A program made the position numbers and the translations under genes. Below are positions 16,645 to 24,897 of a stretch of 29,762 nt of DNA, piece by piece. Under the pieces are notes generated by a model. It was not told where the DNA came from. It saw only the letters and a list, made by a program, of their open reading frames with translations, and did no database searches. How positions within the stretch are numbered: the first letter of the stretch is position 1; every line of letters starts with the position of its first letter. Origin of the DNA: an uncultured Muribaculaceae bacterium (GTDB lineage: Bacteria; Bacteroidota; Bacteroidia; Bacteroidales; Muribaculaceae); the NCBI GenBank assembly GCA_910585285.1, contig CAJUDL010000042.1, forward strand, positions 1 through 29,762. Direction: 5' to 3'.

Positions 16645-18177
16645 TTACCTTTTATTTAGCATTTTCTCACAAAGCACCTCCGACAAGGTTTTACCCGTCA
16701 GTTTCGATTCAATCCATGCGGTGAAGTCAAATATTGATAATAATTGTTGCTCATATCTATTCTTACGTAGTTTCTCCAGAATCGGTTGCAACTTGCCATA
16801 TGCAGTCTTGCGCAAGAAACGTGATACAGGACATGGTTCCGAGACAAATTTCAAAACAACTTTTTCGGTTTCGTAGGCAAAATTAATTTTAGAGCGAGAG
16901 ACGGAGCGTTTTTCAAAATGCAGGAGTTCCATCTCTCCAAGTTCATAATAAGCCAACATTCTAACAAGTCTGACGGTTCTCATCAGAGGAACATACTTGA
17001 TATTATGCATCGTGATAGCGGATGTAATAGCACGTGCGGCTTTCTTGATATTACCCGTACCAAGTTCTATCAATGCAAGATTCAGACCCAACTCGCATTC
17101 TCGCGCCGGAGTAAGATTGTGTCTTCCTTCAATCAATGTGTCGCGATATCTATCGCATACAGCACGACATGCTATGAAATCACCAGTATCAAGCAAAGGA
17201 GCTAATTCATATTGCATGATTATGCAATGAATATTATCTGAGATATCGCTCGAGGCGTTATGAAGAAGGGCGCGTAATCTGTCAATAAACGGAGGCATGC
17301 GATCATAACTATTCACCACTCGCAGCGTTCGTAAGATTCCTTCAAGCACAGAGACATAATATGAAGCAGACACGGCGGTGCCAACAGCACCTTTGGTCTC
17401 GAAAAGATCCACGAGTGATGCATACATGCCGAATGCCCCCTCTACATCTCCCGATTCCATAAGATAACGAGCTTGGAACATACGGTGGTTCCGCTCCTGC
17501 TCAAAAGGTTTGTCAGAAGGGCCATGATTGAATGTGTGAAATTCGCGCATCACAAGATCTGACATTGTGTGTAGTTCTTCTCTGGCATGGATTGATCCGA
17601 TATGCCGCATGCGATGACATAATATGTCATATAGAGAAGCATGTTCTCCTATGGTTCCTATGCTTTTGAGTATTCTTTGGCGAAGAGCGTGTTTTTTGAA
17701 AAGTTCCTCCTGTGTAATATCCGGGAAATCCAGAACGTTAAGAAATTCAAGTTCCATCTTCTGTGCCAACAATGCCACCTCATATTGTCGGGAAGAAATG
17801 GCTCGTTCCACAACCGAGCCGATAAGTTCAAGAGCATCATCATTGAGCGACCGTTCGAACAGTATTCTTGCCTTACACACATCAGAAAGCAAAGAGTCGA
17901 GAGTGGATCTACGCGTTTCTATCGACAACAGCATATCAGTGAGCAAGTCGTAAAGATATTTGACAGTGATTTCAAAAGCAGAATCTGGATAGAGTTTGGT
18001 AAAATTACATTTTATAGAGGCGGAATCATCTGCAGCGTTTCGTATTATTAATTGGTATAGAGAATGATAGAGCTTGGTTTTATCAGATTGATCCGCGCCA
18101 TACCTCACCGCAAAGGCTTTACGTTCCGCCTTTGTCATGGATTTTACAAGCGCAATTAATGAATCGATTCTTTTCAT
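16645..18177 (-). CDS. helical Bacteroidota protein, candidate regulator (RusR-like position)
   Basis: This 510-aa soluble protein has no signal or membrane segment. It begins MKRIDSLIALVKSMTKAERKAF, an N-terminus seen in a broad uncharacterised Bacteroidota family (SKAEKR-type), and continues as mostly amphipathic helices that look like TPR-type repeats (ARYLMESGDVEGAFGMYASL, LALIELGTGNIKKAARAI). I see no classic helix-turn-helix. Its place directly upstream of two ribokinases and SusC/D is where the RUS regulator (RusR) lies, so a sensor/regulator role is inferred from position only. The start at 18177 is chosen because a longer TTG reading to 18195 would run into the -7 box at 18193-18200. 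The 188 bases before the first kinase hold a separate promoter. Confidence 0.7.
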   Translation of the reverse strand: MKRIDSLIALVKSMTKAERKAFAVRYGADQSDKTKLYHSLYQLIIRNAADDSASIKCNFTKLYPDSAFEITVKYLYDLLTDMLLSIETRRSTLDSLLSDVCKARILFERSLNDDALELIGSVVERAISSRQYEVALLAQKMELEFLNVLDFPDITQEELFKKHALRQRILKSIGTIGEHASLYDILCHRMRHIGSIHAREELHTMSDLVMREFHTFNHGPSDKPFEQERNHRMFQARYLMESGDVEGAFGMYASLVDLFETKGAVGTAVSASYYVSVLEGILRTLRVVNSYDRMPPFIDRLRALLHNASSDISDNIHCIIMQYELAPLLDTGDFIACRAVCDRYRDTLIEGRHNLTPARECELGLNLALIELGTGNIKKAARAITSAITMHNIKYVPLMRTVRLVRMLAYYELGEMELLHFEKRSVSRSKINFAYETEKVVLKFVSEPCPVSRFLRKTAYGKLQPILEKLRKNRYEQQLLSIFDFTAWIESKLTGKTLSEVLCEKMLNKR

Positions 18178-18192
18178 ATCGGAGTCCAGGTG

Positions 18193-18224
18193 CAAAATTA
18201 CAATATTGACTTATCTTTTGCAAA
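18193..18224 (-). promoter_or_regulatory. promoter of the regulator-like gene
   Basis: The minus strand reads TTTG (complement of 18221-18224), exactly 20 bases, then TAATTTTG (complement of 18193-18200). This is a full match to the Bacteroides -33/-7 consensus, with a start near 18186 and a short leader before the ATG at 18177. Confidence 0.75.
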
Positions 18225-18271
18225 TTTTAACGGACAGTTGACTCCGCAATTCATGGATTTGTATAGATAAT

Positions 18272-18303
18272 TTTGTGGAAGTGGAAATTTATCAGTAAAT
18301 TTG
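18272..18303 (+). promoter_or_regulatory. glyS promoter
   Basis: TTTG (18272-18275), exactly 20 bases, then TAAATTTG (18296-18303) matches the Bacteroides consensus. Transcription would start near 18310, giving a leader of about 60 bases before glyS. The promoter is back to back with that of the carbohydrate-locus regulator, 48 bases away. Confidence 0.75.
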
Positions 18304-18370
18304 CGTGTTAAATACGCTTTTTATAAAATTAAACTTATAAACTGCACATTGTGCGATTAAGAATAGAGCA

Positions 18371-19915
18371 ATGGCAAAACAGGAAGATGTTTTCAAGACA
18401 ATCATAGCCCATGCGAAAGAGTATGGGTTTGTGTTTCAATCAAGTGAAATTTACGACGGTCTCTCAGCCGTTTACGATTATGGTCAGAACGGTGTTGAGC
18501 TGAAAAACAATATCAAACGCTATTGGTGGGAAGCCATGACCATGCTCCACGACAATATCGTGGGCATCGACTCGGCAATCTTCATGCATCCAACAATCTG
18601 GAAAGCTTCGGGACACGTTGATGCTTTCAATGACCCTTTGATCGACAACAAGGATTCAAAAAAACGTTACCGTGCCGATGTGCTCATTGAAGATGAAATC
18701 GCAAAATTCGATGAAAAGATAAACAAAGAGGTTGCCAAGGCAGCAAAGCGTTTCGGTGAAAGCTTCGATGAGGCTATGTTCCGCCAGACCAACCCTCGCG
18801 TTCTCGAGAACCAGCGCAAACGCGACGAGCTGCACCAGCGCTTCTCGGATGCTATGAATGCCAACGACCTCGTGGATCTCAAGCAGATCATCCTTGATTA
18901 TGAAATAGTAGATCCTATCAGCGGCACCCGCAACTGGACAGACGTGCGCCAGTTCAACCTCATGTTCAAGACAGAAATGGGATCTACTGCCGACGGCGCA
19001 ATGGATGTCTATCTCCGTCCGGAAACGGCGCAAGGTATATTTGTGAATTACCTCAACGTGCAGAAAACAGGTCGTATGCGTCTTCCCTTCGGTATCGCAC
19101 AGATCGGGAAGGCATTCCGCAACGAGATCGTGGCGCGTCAGTTCATCTTCCGCATGCGTGAGTTCGAACAGATGGAGATGCAATTCTTCGTTCGTCCGGG
19201 CGAGGAACTCAAATGGTTCGATTTCTGGCGTCAGACACGACTCAAATGGCACAAGAACCTCGGACTTGGCGACAGCAAGTATCGTTTCCACGATCACGAG
19301 AAACTTGCACATTATGCCAATGCCGCAACCGATATCGAATTTGAGATGCCTTTCGGCTTCAAGGAGGTTGAGGGTATCCACTCCCGCACAAACTTCGACC
19401 TTTCGCAACACGAAAAGTTCTCCGGCAAAAAGATACAATATTTTGATCCGGAACTCAACGAAAGTTACGTTCCTTACGTTATAGAGACATCTATCGGTGT
19501 TGACCGCATGTTCCTCAGCGTGTTCTGCAGCTGCTATGAAGATCAGGATCTCGGCAACGGCGACCGCCGCGCGGTGCTCCATTTCCCCGCACCTATCGCT
19601 CCGGTGAAATGCGCAGTATTGCCGCTGGTGAAGAAAGACGGTCTTCCCGAAAAGGCTCGTGAGATTCAGCATCGCCTGAGATTCGATTTCACCTGCCAGT
19701 ATGACGAGAAAGATTCTATCGGCAAGCGTTATCGCCGTCAGGATGCAATCGGCACTCCGTATTGTATCACGGTTGACCATCAGACGCTCGAAGACGGCAC
19801 CGTAACACTGCGTGAACGCGACTCCATGGAGCAGAAACGTCTCTCGGTAGATGAGCTGGAGAAGATCCTCTCTGAAGAGGTGAGCCTCAACAGCCTTCTT
19901 AAGAAACTTATTTAA
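18371..19915 (+). CDS. glyS: glycyl-tRNA synthetase, single-chain homodimer type
   Basis: This 514-aa cytoplasmic class II synthetase charges tRNA-Gly with glycine. It is the alpha2 type (eukaryote/archaea-like, found in Bacteroidota and Gram-positives), not the split GlyQ/GlyS form. The N-terminal FQSSEIYDGLSAVYDYGQNG is highly characteristic. Motif 2 contains FRNE (249-252) followed by FIFRMREFEQMEMQFF, motif 3 has SIGVDRMFL, and the C-terminal anticodon-binding domain starts near APVKCAVLPL. Length is normal for the bacterial form. It has its own promoter and is followed 10 bases later by lemA, so the two are probably cotranscribed. Confidence 0.97.
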   Translation: MAKQEDVFKTIIAHAKEYGFVFQSSEIYDGLSAVYDYGQNGVELKNNIKRYWWEAMTMLHDNIVGIDSAIFMHPTIWKASGHVDAFNDPLIDNKDSKKRYRADVLIEDEIAKFDEKINKEVAKAAKRFGESFDEAMFRQTNPRVLENQRKRDELHQRFSDAMNANDLVDLKQIILDYEIVDPISGTRNWTDVRQFNLMFKTEMGSTADGAMDVYLRPETAQGIFVNYLNVQKTGRMRLPFGIAQIGKAFRNEIVARQFIFRMREFEQMEMQFFVRPGEELKWFDFWRQTRLKWHKNLGLGDSKYRFHDHEKLAHYANAATDIEFEMPFGFKEVEGIHSRTNFDLSQHEKFSGKKIQYFDPELNESYVPYVIETSIGVDRMFLSVFCSCYEDQDLGNGDRRAVLHFPAPIAPVKCAVLPLVKKDGLPEKAREIQHRLRFDFTCQYDEKDSIGKRYRRQDAIGTPYCITVDHQTLEDGTVTLRERDSMEQKRLSVDELEKILSEEVSLNSLLKKLI

Positions 19916-19925
19916 ACAATTAGAT

Positions 19926-20522
19926 ATGAAATTTATAAAGGATATAATGTATGCAGTAGTGGCAGTGGTGGCTATGACATCACTGTCCTCCTGCAATTAC
20001 AACAGTCTCGTTGAAAAACAGCAGCAAGTGGACCAGAGCTGGGCTCAGGTTGAGAATCAGTACCAGCGTCGTGCCGACCTCATCCCCAACATTGTCAATA
20101 CAGTGAAAGGTTATGCGGAGCACGAAAGCAGCACCCTTGAGGCTGTGACCAACGCGCGCGCCGGGCTGACCAAGGCTTATGATGCTGCAAAGTCTGTGGA
20201 GAATCCTCAGGAAAATATCGAACAGTACCAGCAGGCTCAGAGCGCTCTCAAGGGAGCACTTGACATCTACGTAAACGCTGTTCGAGAGGCATATCCTGAC
20301 CTGAAAGCCAACACCAACTTCATGGCGTTACAGACAGAACTCGAAGGCACGGAAAACCGCATATCAACAGAGCGCAAACGATACACAGAGGCTGTGATGG
20401 AATACAACACGAGCATCAAGAAGTTCCCTACAAACATTTATGCCGGCTGGTTCGGATTCAAGGAGAAACCACAGTTCAAAGCAGAAGCCGGAGCGCAGAA
20501 AGCACCGGAAGTAAAATTTTAA
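19926..20522 (+). CDS. lemA: LemA-family lipoprotein
   Basis: This 198-aa LemA-family protein has a signal with Cys23 in LSS-C, so here it is a lipoprotein. The rest is a long helical bundle with the signature QQQVDQSWAQVENQYQRRADLIPNIVNTVKGYA. Near the end comes FPTNIYAGWFGFKEKPQF, also typical of the family. The function is poorly understood in general, though the family is envelope associated. It lies 10 bases after glyS and 33 bases before an FKBP-like lipoprotein gene. Confidence 0.93.
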   Translation: MKFIKDIMYAVVAVVAMTSLSSCNYNSLVEKQQQVDQSWAQVENQYQRRADLIPNIVNTVKGYAEHESSTLEAVTNARAGLTKAYDAAKSVENPQENIEQYQQAQSALKGALDIYVNAVREAYPDLKANTNFMALQTELEGTENRISTERKRYTEAVMEYNTSIKKFPTNIYAGWFGFKEKPQFKAEAGAQKAPEVKF

Positions 20523-20555
20523 CGCATTGCGTAGCGTAACATACAATAACGACAG

Positions 20556-21095
20556 ATGAAGAAACTTTTTTATTTCCTTCCGCTGATGGCGGTTATTCTC
20601 TCGGGATGTCTGAGTGAAGACGATCAGCCGGATTATGTGGAGTGGAAAAAGCAGAATGAAGAATATGTAACAAAGATGGAAGACCTGACCGAAAACGGGG
20701 AAAAGGTCTACACCAAAGTAACGCCGGAATGGGCTCCCAATGATTTCGTGCTTATAAAATGGCATAACGACCGCTCGCTCACGGAAAAGAATCTCAAACC
20801 CCTGAGCAATTCCACCGTCAATATAAAATATGAGATGGAAGATGTCGACGGCAATTCTTTAGGCGATTCATACAGCATGACAACAAACGGCGACAGCATC
20901 TATCAGAGCATGCCCAACGAGAATATCGTGGGAATGTGGGTTGCGATGACATCAATGCATGTCGGAGACTCCGTAACGCTCGTTATCCCTGCCGGTTCGG
21001 CATATGGTTCTTCCTCCCGAGGCTCTATTCTGCCCTATTCTGCCCTCATATATCACGTTAAGATGAAGGGTATTCCCAATTACGAAAAGAAATAG
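20556..21095 (+). CDS. FKBP-type peptidyl-prolyl isomerase-like lipoprotein
   Basis: This 179-aa lipoprotein has Cys18 (LSG-C) followed by an acidic linker. The second half resembles the FKBP fold: VGMWVAMTSMHVGDSVTLVIP, SAYGSSSRGSILPYSALIYHVKMK, matching the usual V-W-A-M-x-x-GD...IP...AYG...I-P-x-x-x-L pattern. The front half of the FKBP domain is divergent, so isomerase activity is likely but not certain. It probably assists folding in the periplasm or at the outer membrane. Confidence 0.82.
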   Translation: MKKLFYFLPLMAVILSGCLSEDDQPDYVEWKKQNEEYVTKMEDLTENGEKVYTKVTPEWAPNDFVLIKWHNDRSLTEKNLKPLSNSTVNIKYEMEDVDGNSLGDSYSMTTNGDSIYQSMPNENIVGMWVAMTSMHVGDSVTLVIPAGSAYGSSSRGSILPYSALIYHVKMKGIPNYEKK

Positions 21096-21146
21096 GAAGC
21101 ATTACTTCAAAACAAATTCCTCGCAGCGGTATAAATTTCACATATC

Positions 21147-23675
21147 ATGAGCAAAAACATCTTCCCGGTTCTGGCAACAGGGTTGTTACTCTGTTCGGGC
21201 ATAGCGTCTGCCTACACATTAACCAAGTTCAAATCGGCACCTGCCGCGCGTCTCAACGTTCCGGCAACTCCCGACAGTCTCCAAAAAGAGAACGGTTTTG
21301 CCAACGACCAGCTACTCGGAGCGAGATTGCCGTTGTCTTTGCGTGAACAGACGTCAGACTGGACAACCATGACCACCGATACCGCCGGAAGACTTACGCT
21401 CGTAAAAGCAGAAGACCGTCCTGAACTTCACACGTTCTCAACACGCCTGCGCGCTGCCAGATTCGCAAAAGGGAAGCTCATCCTCAATTCGACATCGATG
21501 GGAGATGTGCTTCTCAACGGCAATTCAGTGGCAAAAAAGACAGCATCAGATTCGTTACCTGCCGACGCCAGCGGCTCGGTTACACTAAATCCGGAAGCGG
21601 ATTATGAGATCCAGGTAAACATCGTGTCAATGCCCGATGACAAAACCGCCCCCGATTTCAAACTTGAATTCGTTCCCGACAAAGAATTCGAGGATGTGGC
21701 CCTTGCCGACGGACCGGAAATAGGCAGACGTTTCTCCACTCGCCTGACAATGACCGGAGAAAGAGTATATGGCACCAGCATTTCTCCCGATGGGAAATAT
21801 CTCCTTACAAAATATTCCGAGACATTTTCAGCTTCTGATAAAAACTATCGAGCAACATTGCAGGAGATCGCTACAGGAAAAATAATTACCGAAGATATAA
21901 CTCCTTATGCCCAGTGGATGCCGAAAGGTTCGACACTCTATTATACCAATAAGAAACCTGCAGGCTATGATGTCATAACGATCGAAGTGCCGACTCTTAA
22001 AAGCAGAGTTATAGCACGCGGAGTGCCCGAAAATAATTTCACAGTCACCCCCGACGGTAAATCACTTATATTTTACAAGAGTGTCGACGGCACAAAAGAT
22101 GCCGGACCACTGAAACGTGTAAAAAGTCCAGACGACCGTATTCCTGGCGATCGCGATCGTTCATATGTGATGCGTTATGATCTCGACACACACGTCACTA
22201 CAACACTAACCTACGGGGGTGCTTCTACGTATATCTGCGACTTTACAAAGAACGGGAACAAGATGCTTTACATCTCCTCTGTAATGCGTCCAGACGAATA
22301 TCCATTCTATTTCAAAGATCTCATTGAGATGGATCTCAACACTCTTGCCACAGACACCATCATACGCAATGAGGGATATATCAACAGTGCGATCTATTCT
22401 CCAGATGCTAAAGAGCTCTTTATCACCGGTAGTCCGCAAGCCTTCAATGGAATAGGTGCAAATGCAGGTAATCATGAGATTCCTAACGATTTCGACGGTC
22501 AGGGATTTATCTATACCATCGCTAACGGCAATGTTAAACCGGTTACCAAAGAGTTTGATCCCGCCCTCACGGGCGATCCGGTGTGGAACACGATCGATGG
22601 CAACATTTATTTCTTAGGGGAGACAGGATTCTATAAGAAAATTTATTCTTTGAATCCCGGGAGCGGTAAAATAACCGAGCTCGACGGCAAAATTGGTAAT
22701 GTCCACTCTTTCTCGATGGGTGATGACGAAGCCCAATGGTTATCTTACTGCGGGGGAGATTTCACCGATACGGGCATCGCATACCTCCTCAATCTCAAAA
22801 ACGGCAAGAACCGTCTCATTGATGATCCGATGCAGATAGAACTTAAAGATGTCAGATTCGGCAAGATGAAGCCTTGGAAATTTACAGCTTCCGATGGCAC
22901 TGAGATCGACGGCATGATGTGTCTCCCTCCGGATTTCGATCCTTCCAAGAAATATCCTCTTATCGTTTATTATTATGGCGGCACGTCGCCTTCAAGCGCG
23001 GCAATGACGCATCCTTATGCTCCTCAAGTGTTCGCTTCGCGTGACTACGTGGTTTATGTGCTAAACCCGAGTGGTACGACCGGTTACGGACAGGAGTTTT
23101 CTGCGCGCCACGTGAATGCCTGGGGAAAACGGACTGCAGAAGATATCATTGAAGGTGTGAAGAAATTCTGCGATGAACATTCATTTGTAGACAAAAAGAA
23201 GGTTGGATGCCTTGGAGCGTCTTACGGAGGATTCATGACCCAGTATCTGCAGACTCTCACCGACATCTTCGCGGCTGCCGTATCTCATGCAGGCATTTCC
23301 AATGTGACAAGCTATTGGGGAGAAGGTTACTGGGGTTATTCCTACAACGCCATTGCCGCAGCCAAATCCTACCCATGGACGAATCCGGAGCTCTTCACCA
23401 AACAAGGTTCCCTATTCAATGCTGATAAGATTCACACTCCTCTCCTTCTGCTTCACGGCACGGAAGACACAAACGTGCCTATCGGCGAGAGCATCCAAAT
23501 ATTCAATGCTCTGCGCTTATTGGGTCGCGATGTGGAGTTTATTACCGTAGATGGTCAGAATCACGTTATAACAGATTTCGATAAGAAACTCTTGTGGCAG
23601 GATACAATCATGGCATGGTTTGCAAAATATCTCCAGGATGACCCAAGATGGTGGAACGAACTTTACGGTAAATGA
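21147..23675 (+). CDS. S9-family prolyl-oligopeptidase-type peptidase (DPP-like)
   Basis: This 842-aa exported serine peptidase has a signal peptide at 1-22 (IASA). An N-terminal domain of unknown type (about 25-190) precedes a beta-propeller with WD40-like repeats (ISPDGKYLLTKYSE, VTPDGKSLIFYKS, YSPDAKELFITGS) to about residue 560. The C-terminal alpha/beta hydrolase holds the catalytic triad Ser692 (GASYGG), Asp774 (HGTEDTNVP) and His806 (GQNHV). Members cleave short peptides, often after Pro or Ala, in the periplasm. It is a complete-looking protein, separated by 51 bases from the FKBP gene and 20-35 bases from the next lipoprotein gene. Confidence 0.93.
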   Translation: MSKNIFPVLATGLLLCSGIASAYTLTKFKSAPAARLNVPATPDSLQKENGFANDQLLGARLPLSLREQTSDWTTMTTDTAGRLTLVKAEDRPELHTFSTRLRAARFAKGKLILNSTSMGDVLLNGNSVAKKTASDSLPADASGSVTLNPEADYEIQVNIVSMPDDKTAPDFKLEFVPDKEFEDVALADGPEIGRRFSTRLTMTGERVYGTSISPDGKYLLTKYSETFSASDKNYRATLQEIATGKIITEDITPYAQWMPKGSTLYYTNKKPAGYDVITIEVPTLKSRVIARGVPENNFTVTPDGKSLIFYKSVDGTKDAGPLKRVKSPDDRIPGDRDRSYVMRYDLDTHVTTTLTYGGASTYICDFTKNGNKMLYISSVMRPDEYPFYFKDLIEMDLNTLATDTIIRNEGYINSAIYSPDAKELFITGSPQAFNGIGANAGNHEIPNDFDGQGFIYTIANGNVKPVTKEFDPALTGDPVWNTIDGNIYFLGETGFYKKIYSLNPGSGKITELDGKIGNVHSFSMGDDEAQWLSYCGGDFTDTGIAYLLNLKNGKNRLIDDPMQIELKDVRFGKMKPWKFTASDGTEIDGMMCLPPDFDPSKKYPLIVYYYGGTSPSSAAMTHPYAPQVFASRDYVVYVLNPSGTTGYGQEFSARHVNAWGKRTAEDIIEGVKKFCDEHSFVDKKKVGCLGASYGGFMTQYLQTLTDIFAAAVSHAGISNVTSYWGEGYWGYSYNAIAAAKSYPWTNPELFTKQGSLFNADKIHTPLLLLHGTEDTNVPIGESIQIFNALRLLGRDVEFITVDGQNHVITDFDKKLLWQDTIMAWFAKYLQDDPRWWNELYGK

Positions 23676-23710
23676 TATCCGTTGAATTTTGATAAATGAT
23701 TAACCATCAT

Positions 23711-24031
23711 ATGAAAATATTATATTATATTGTGGGGGCTGTCATCGCCCTCACTTTGTTATCGGGATGTGGTGAAACGGCACGCAACGGTGAGACCGCC
23801 GCTGAGATTGAGACGGCAAAAATAGAAGGACGCATGGCTGCCCGCAAAATCATCACACGTCATTGGTCAGACACTTCCGCGTTGCAGAAAGAGATTGAAA
23901 ACAGCCGGATTCTTCGCGCTCGCTACGATTCGCTGGGACATAAAAAGTCGGCAGAGACATTCGATTCAGCGTTCGTATCGACCATCCGCACCGTGAATCC
24001 CATTCTTGGTAAATTTGTTGAAAAACCATGA
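23711..24031 (+). CDS. small lipoprotein, unknown function
   Basis: This 106-aa lipoprotein has a signal ending in Cys20 (LLSG-C). The mature part is Glu/Arg/Lys-rich and helical. I use the ATG at 23711 because it opens directly on the signal; an ATG at 23696 would add five residues (MINHH). Its stop overlaps the start of the following gene (ATGA), so the two are translationally coupled. No function is recognisable. Confidence 0.75.
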   Translation: MKILYYIVGAVIALTLLSGCGETARNGETAAEIETAKIEGRMAARKIITRHWSDTSALQKEIENSRILRARYDSLGHKKSAETFDSAFVSTIRTVNPILGKFVEKP

Positions 24032-24825
24032 GCACACTATTCAAAGAGGAAGCACCAACAATTAAAGTACCCTCAGATATCAGGGAGCTGCTTGATTCGG
24101 AAGCGGCACGAATAAACCGACCGGAATTTATCGGTAATGATCCGGTGCAGTTTCCCCGCCGTTTTTCGCGACAGGAAGACATCGAAATCGTATCATTCTT
24201 AGCTGCAATCATTGCCTGGGGACGCCGGCAAATGATCTGTCGCAATGCCGAAAGGATGCTCTCCCTGATGAGTCAGGAGCCATACAAATATGTCATGGAT
24301 AAGGGTTACGAGGATCTGGATCCTGACATGAATCTCCATCGCACATTCTTTGCACGCCATTTCCAGTATTTTCTGCGTGGCATGCGTCGCATATTCCGCG
24401 ATTACGGATCGCTCGATGCGTTCGGTGCAACGATGCGCGTAGGAGATTCCGAGACTCCGGCTTGGAAACTCGTGGAAGAGATGCAGAAAATTATGCGCGA
24501 TGAGAACAATGGCGAGGACTGTTCGCAGTGCCTTCCTGTGAATCTCAAGAATACGGCTCTGAAACGCGTGAACATGGCACTCCGTTGGCTCGTGCGCGAT
24601 GACGGCATTGTGGACATGGGCATATGGAAATCTATTCCTAAAAGCAAACTATATATTCCTCTTGATGTGCATGTGGGAAATACTGCCAGGAATCTCGGCA
24701 TTCTGGAACGTCGTGGCAACGACAGAAAGAGCGTGGAGCAACTCACTGCCACATTACGGACTTTACGTCCGGATGATCCGGTCTTCTATGACTATGCCTT
24801 GTTCGGTATAGGAGTCGGGGAATAA
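24028..24825 (+). CDS. TIGR02757-family (DUF2400) protein
   Basis: This 265-aa cytoplasmic, mostly helical protein belongs to the TIGR02757/DUF2400 family, which is widespread in Bacteroidota and has no firm function. Family marks are DPVQFPRRFSRQEDIEIVSFLAA, WGRR in the following helix, and the C-terminal LYIPLDVHVGNTARNLGIL...DDPVFYDYALFGIGV. It starts inside the stop codon of the preceding lipoprotein gene. A heptad repeat array follows it directly. Confidence 0.9.
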   Translation: MSTLFKEEAPTIKVPSDIRELLDSEAARINRPEFIGNDPVQFPRRFSRQEDIEIVSFLAAIIAWGRRQMICRNAERMLSLMSQEPYKYVMDKGYEDLDPDMNLHRTFFARHFQYFLRGMRRIFRDYGSLDAFGATMRVGDSETPAWKLVEEMQKIMRDENNGEDCSQCLPVNLKNTALKRVNMALRWLVRDDGIVDMGIWKSIPKSKLYIPLDVHVGNTARNLGILERRGNDRKSVEQLTATLRTLRPDDPVFYDYALFGIGVGE

Positions 24826-24830
24826 TTTTT

Positions 24831-24893
24831 AATGTTTAATGTGAAATGTGGAATGGGGAATGATAAATTAGGAATGAGGAATTAGGAATTAAG
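24831..24893 (+). repeat. purine-rich heptad tandem repeat (9 units)
   Basis: Nine consecutive 7-mers without any slip: AATGTTT, AATGTGA, AATGTGG, AATGGGG, AATGATA, AATTAGG, AATGAGG, AATTAGG, AATTAAG. The array fills the gap between the TIGR02757 gene and the GHL10 gene and ends 4 bases before the ATG, so its last units may also serve as the ribosome-binding region. Confidence 0.85.
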
Positions 24894-24897
24894 AGAG

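Larger units (their letters stand above)
888..18177 (-). other. carbohydrate-utilisation locus: RUS-like core plus sugar-acid module
   Basis: Eleven minus-strand genes form one locus with overlapping or nearly touching junctions from the first ribokinase down to the beta-helix genes. The core order (putative regulator, two ribokinases, SusC, SusD) is that of the described Bacteroidetes ribose-utilisation systems. The accessory enzymes (secreted propellers, beta-helices, YhcH, DapA/NanA-type aldolase, acid-type MFS) are not the nucleoside hydrolase set of the best-known B. thetaiotaomicron example. Recognition of the RUS core rests on gene content and order that I recall, not on a search. Confidence 0.6.

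Noticed and set aside
18178..18195. TTG start extending the regulator-like protein to 18195
   Set aside because: It overlaps the TAATTTTG box of its own promoter; the ATG at 18177 is just downstream of the predicted transcript start.
18304..18322. Hairpin GCGT...ACGC followed by T-run in the glyS leader, possible attenuator
   Set aside because: The stem is only 4-5 bp and would not be stable enough; likely chance.
18656..19996. A 446-codon open frame on the minus strand, antisense to glyS
   Set aside because: It mirrors the codon pattern of a certain glyS gene, has no family features, and is a common artefact of strongly biased coding DNA.
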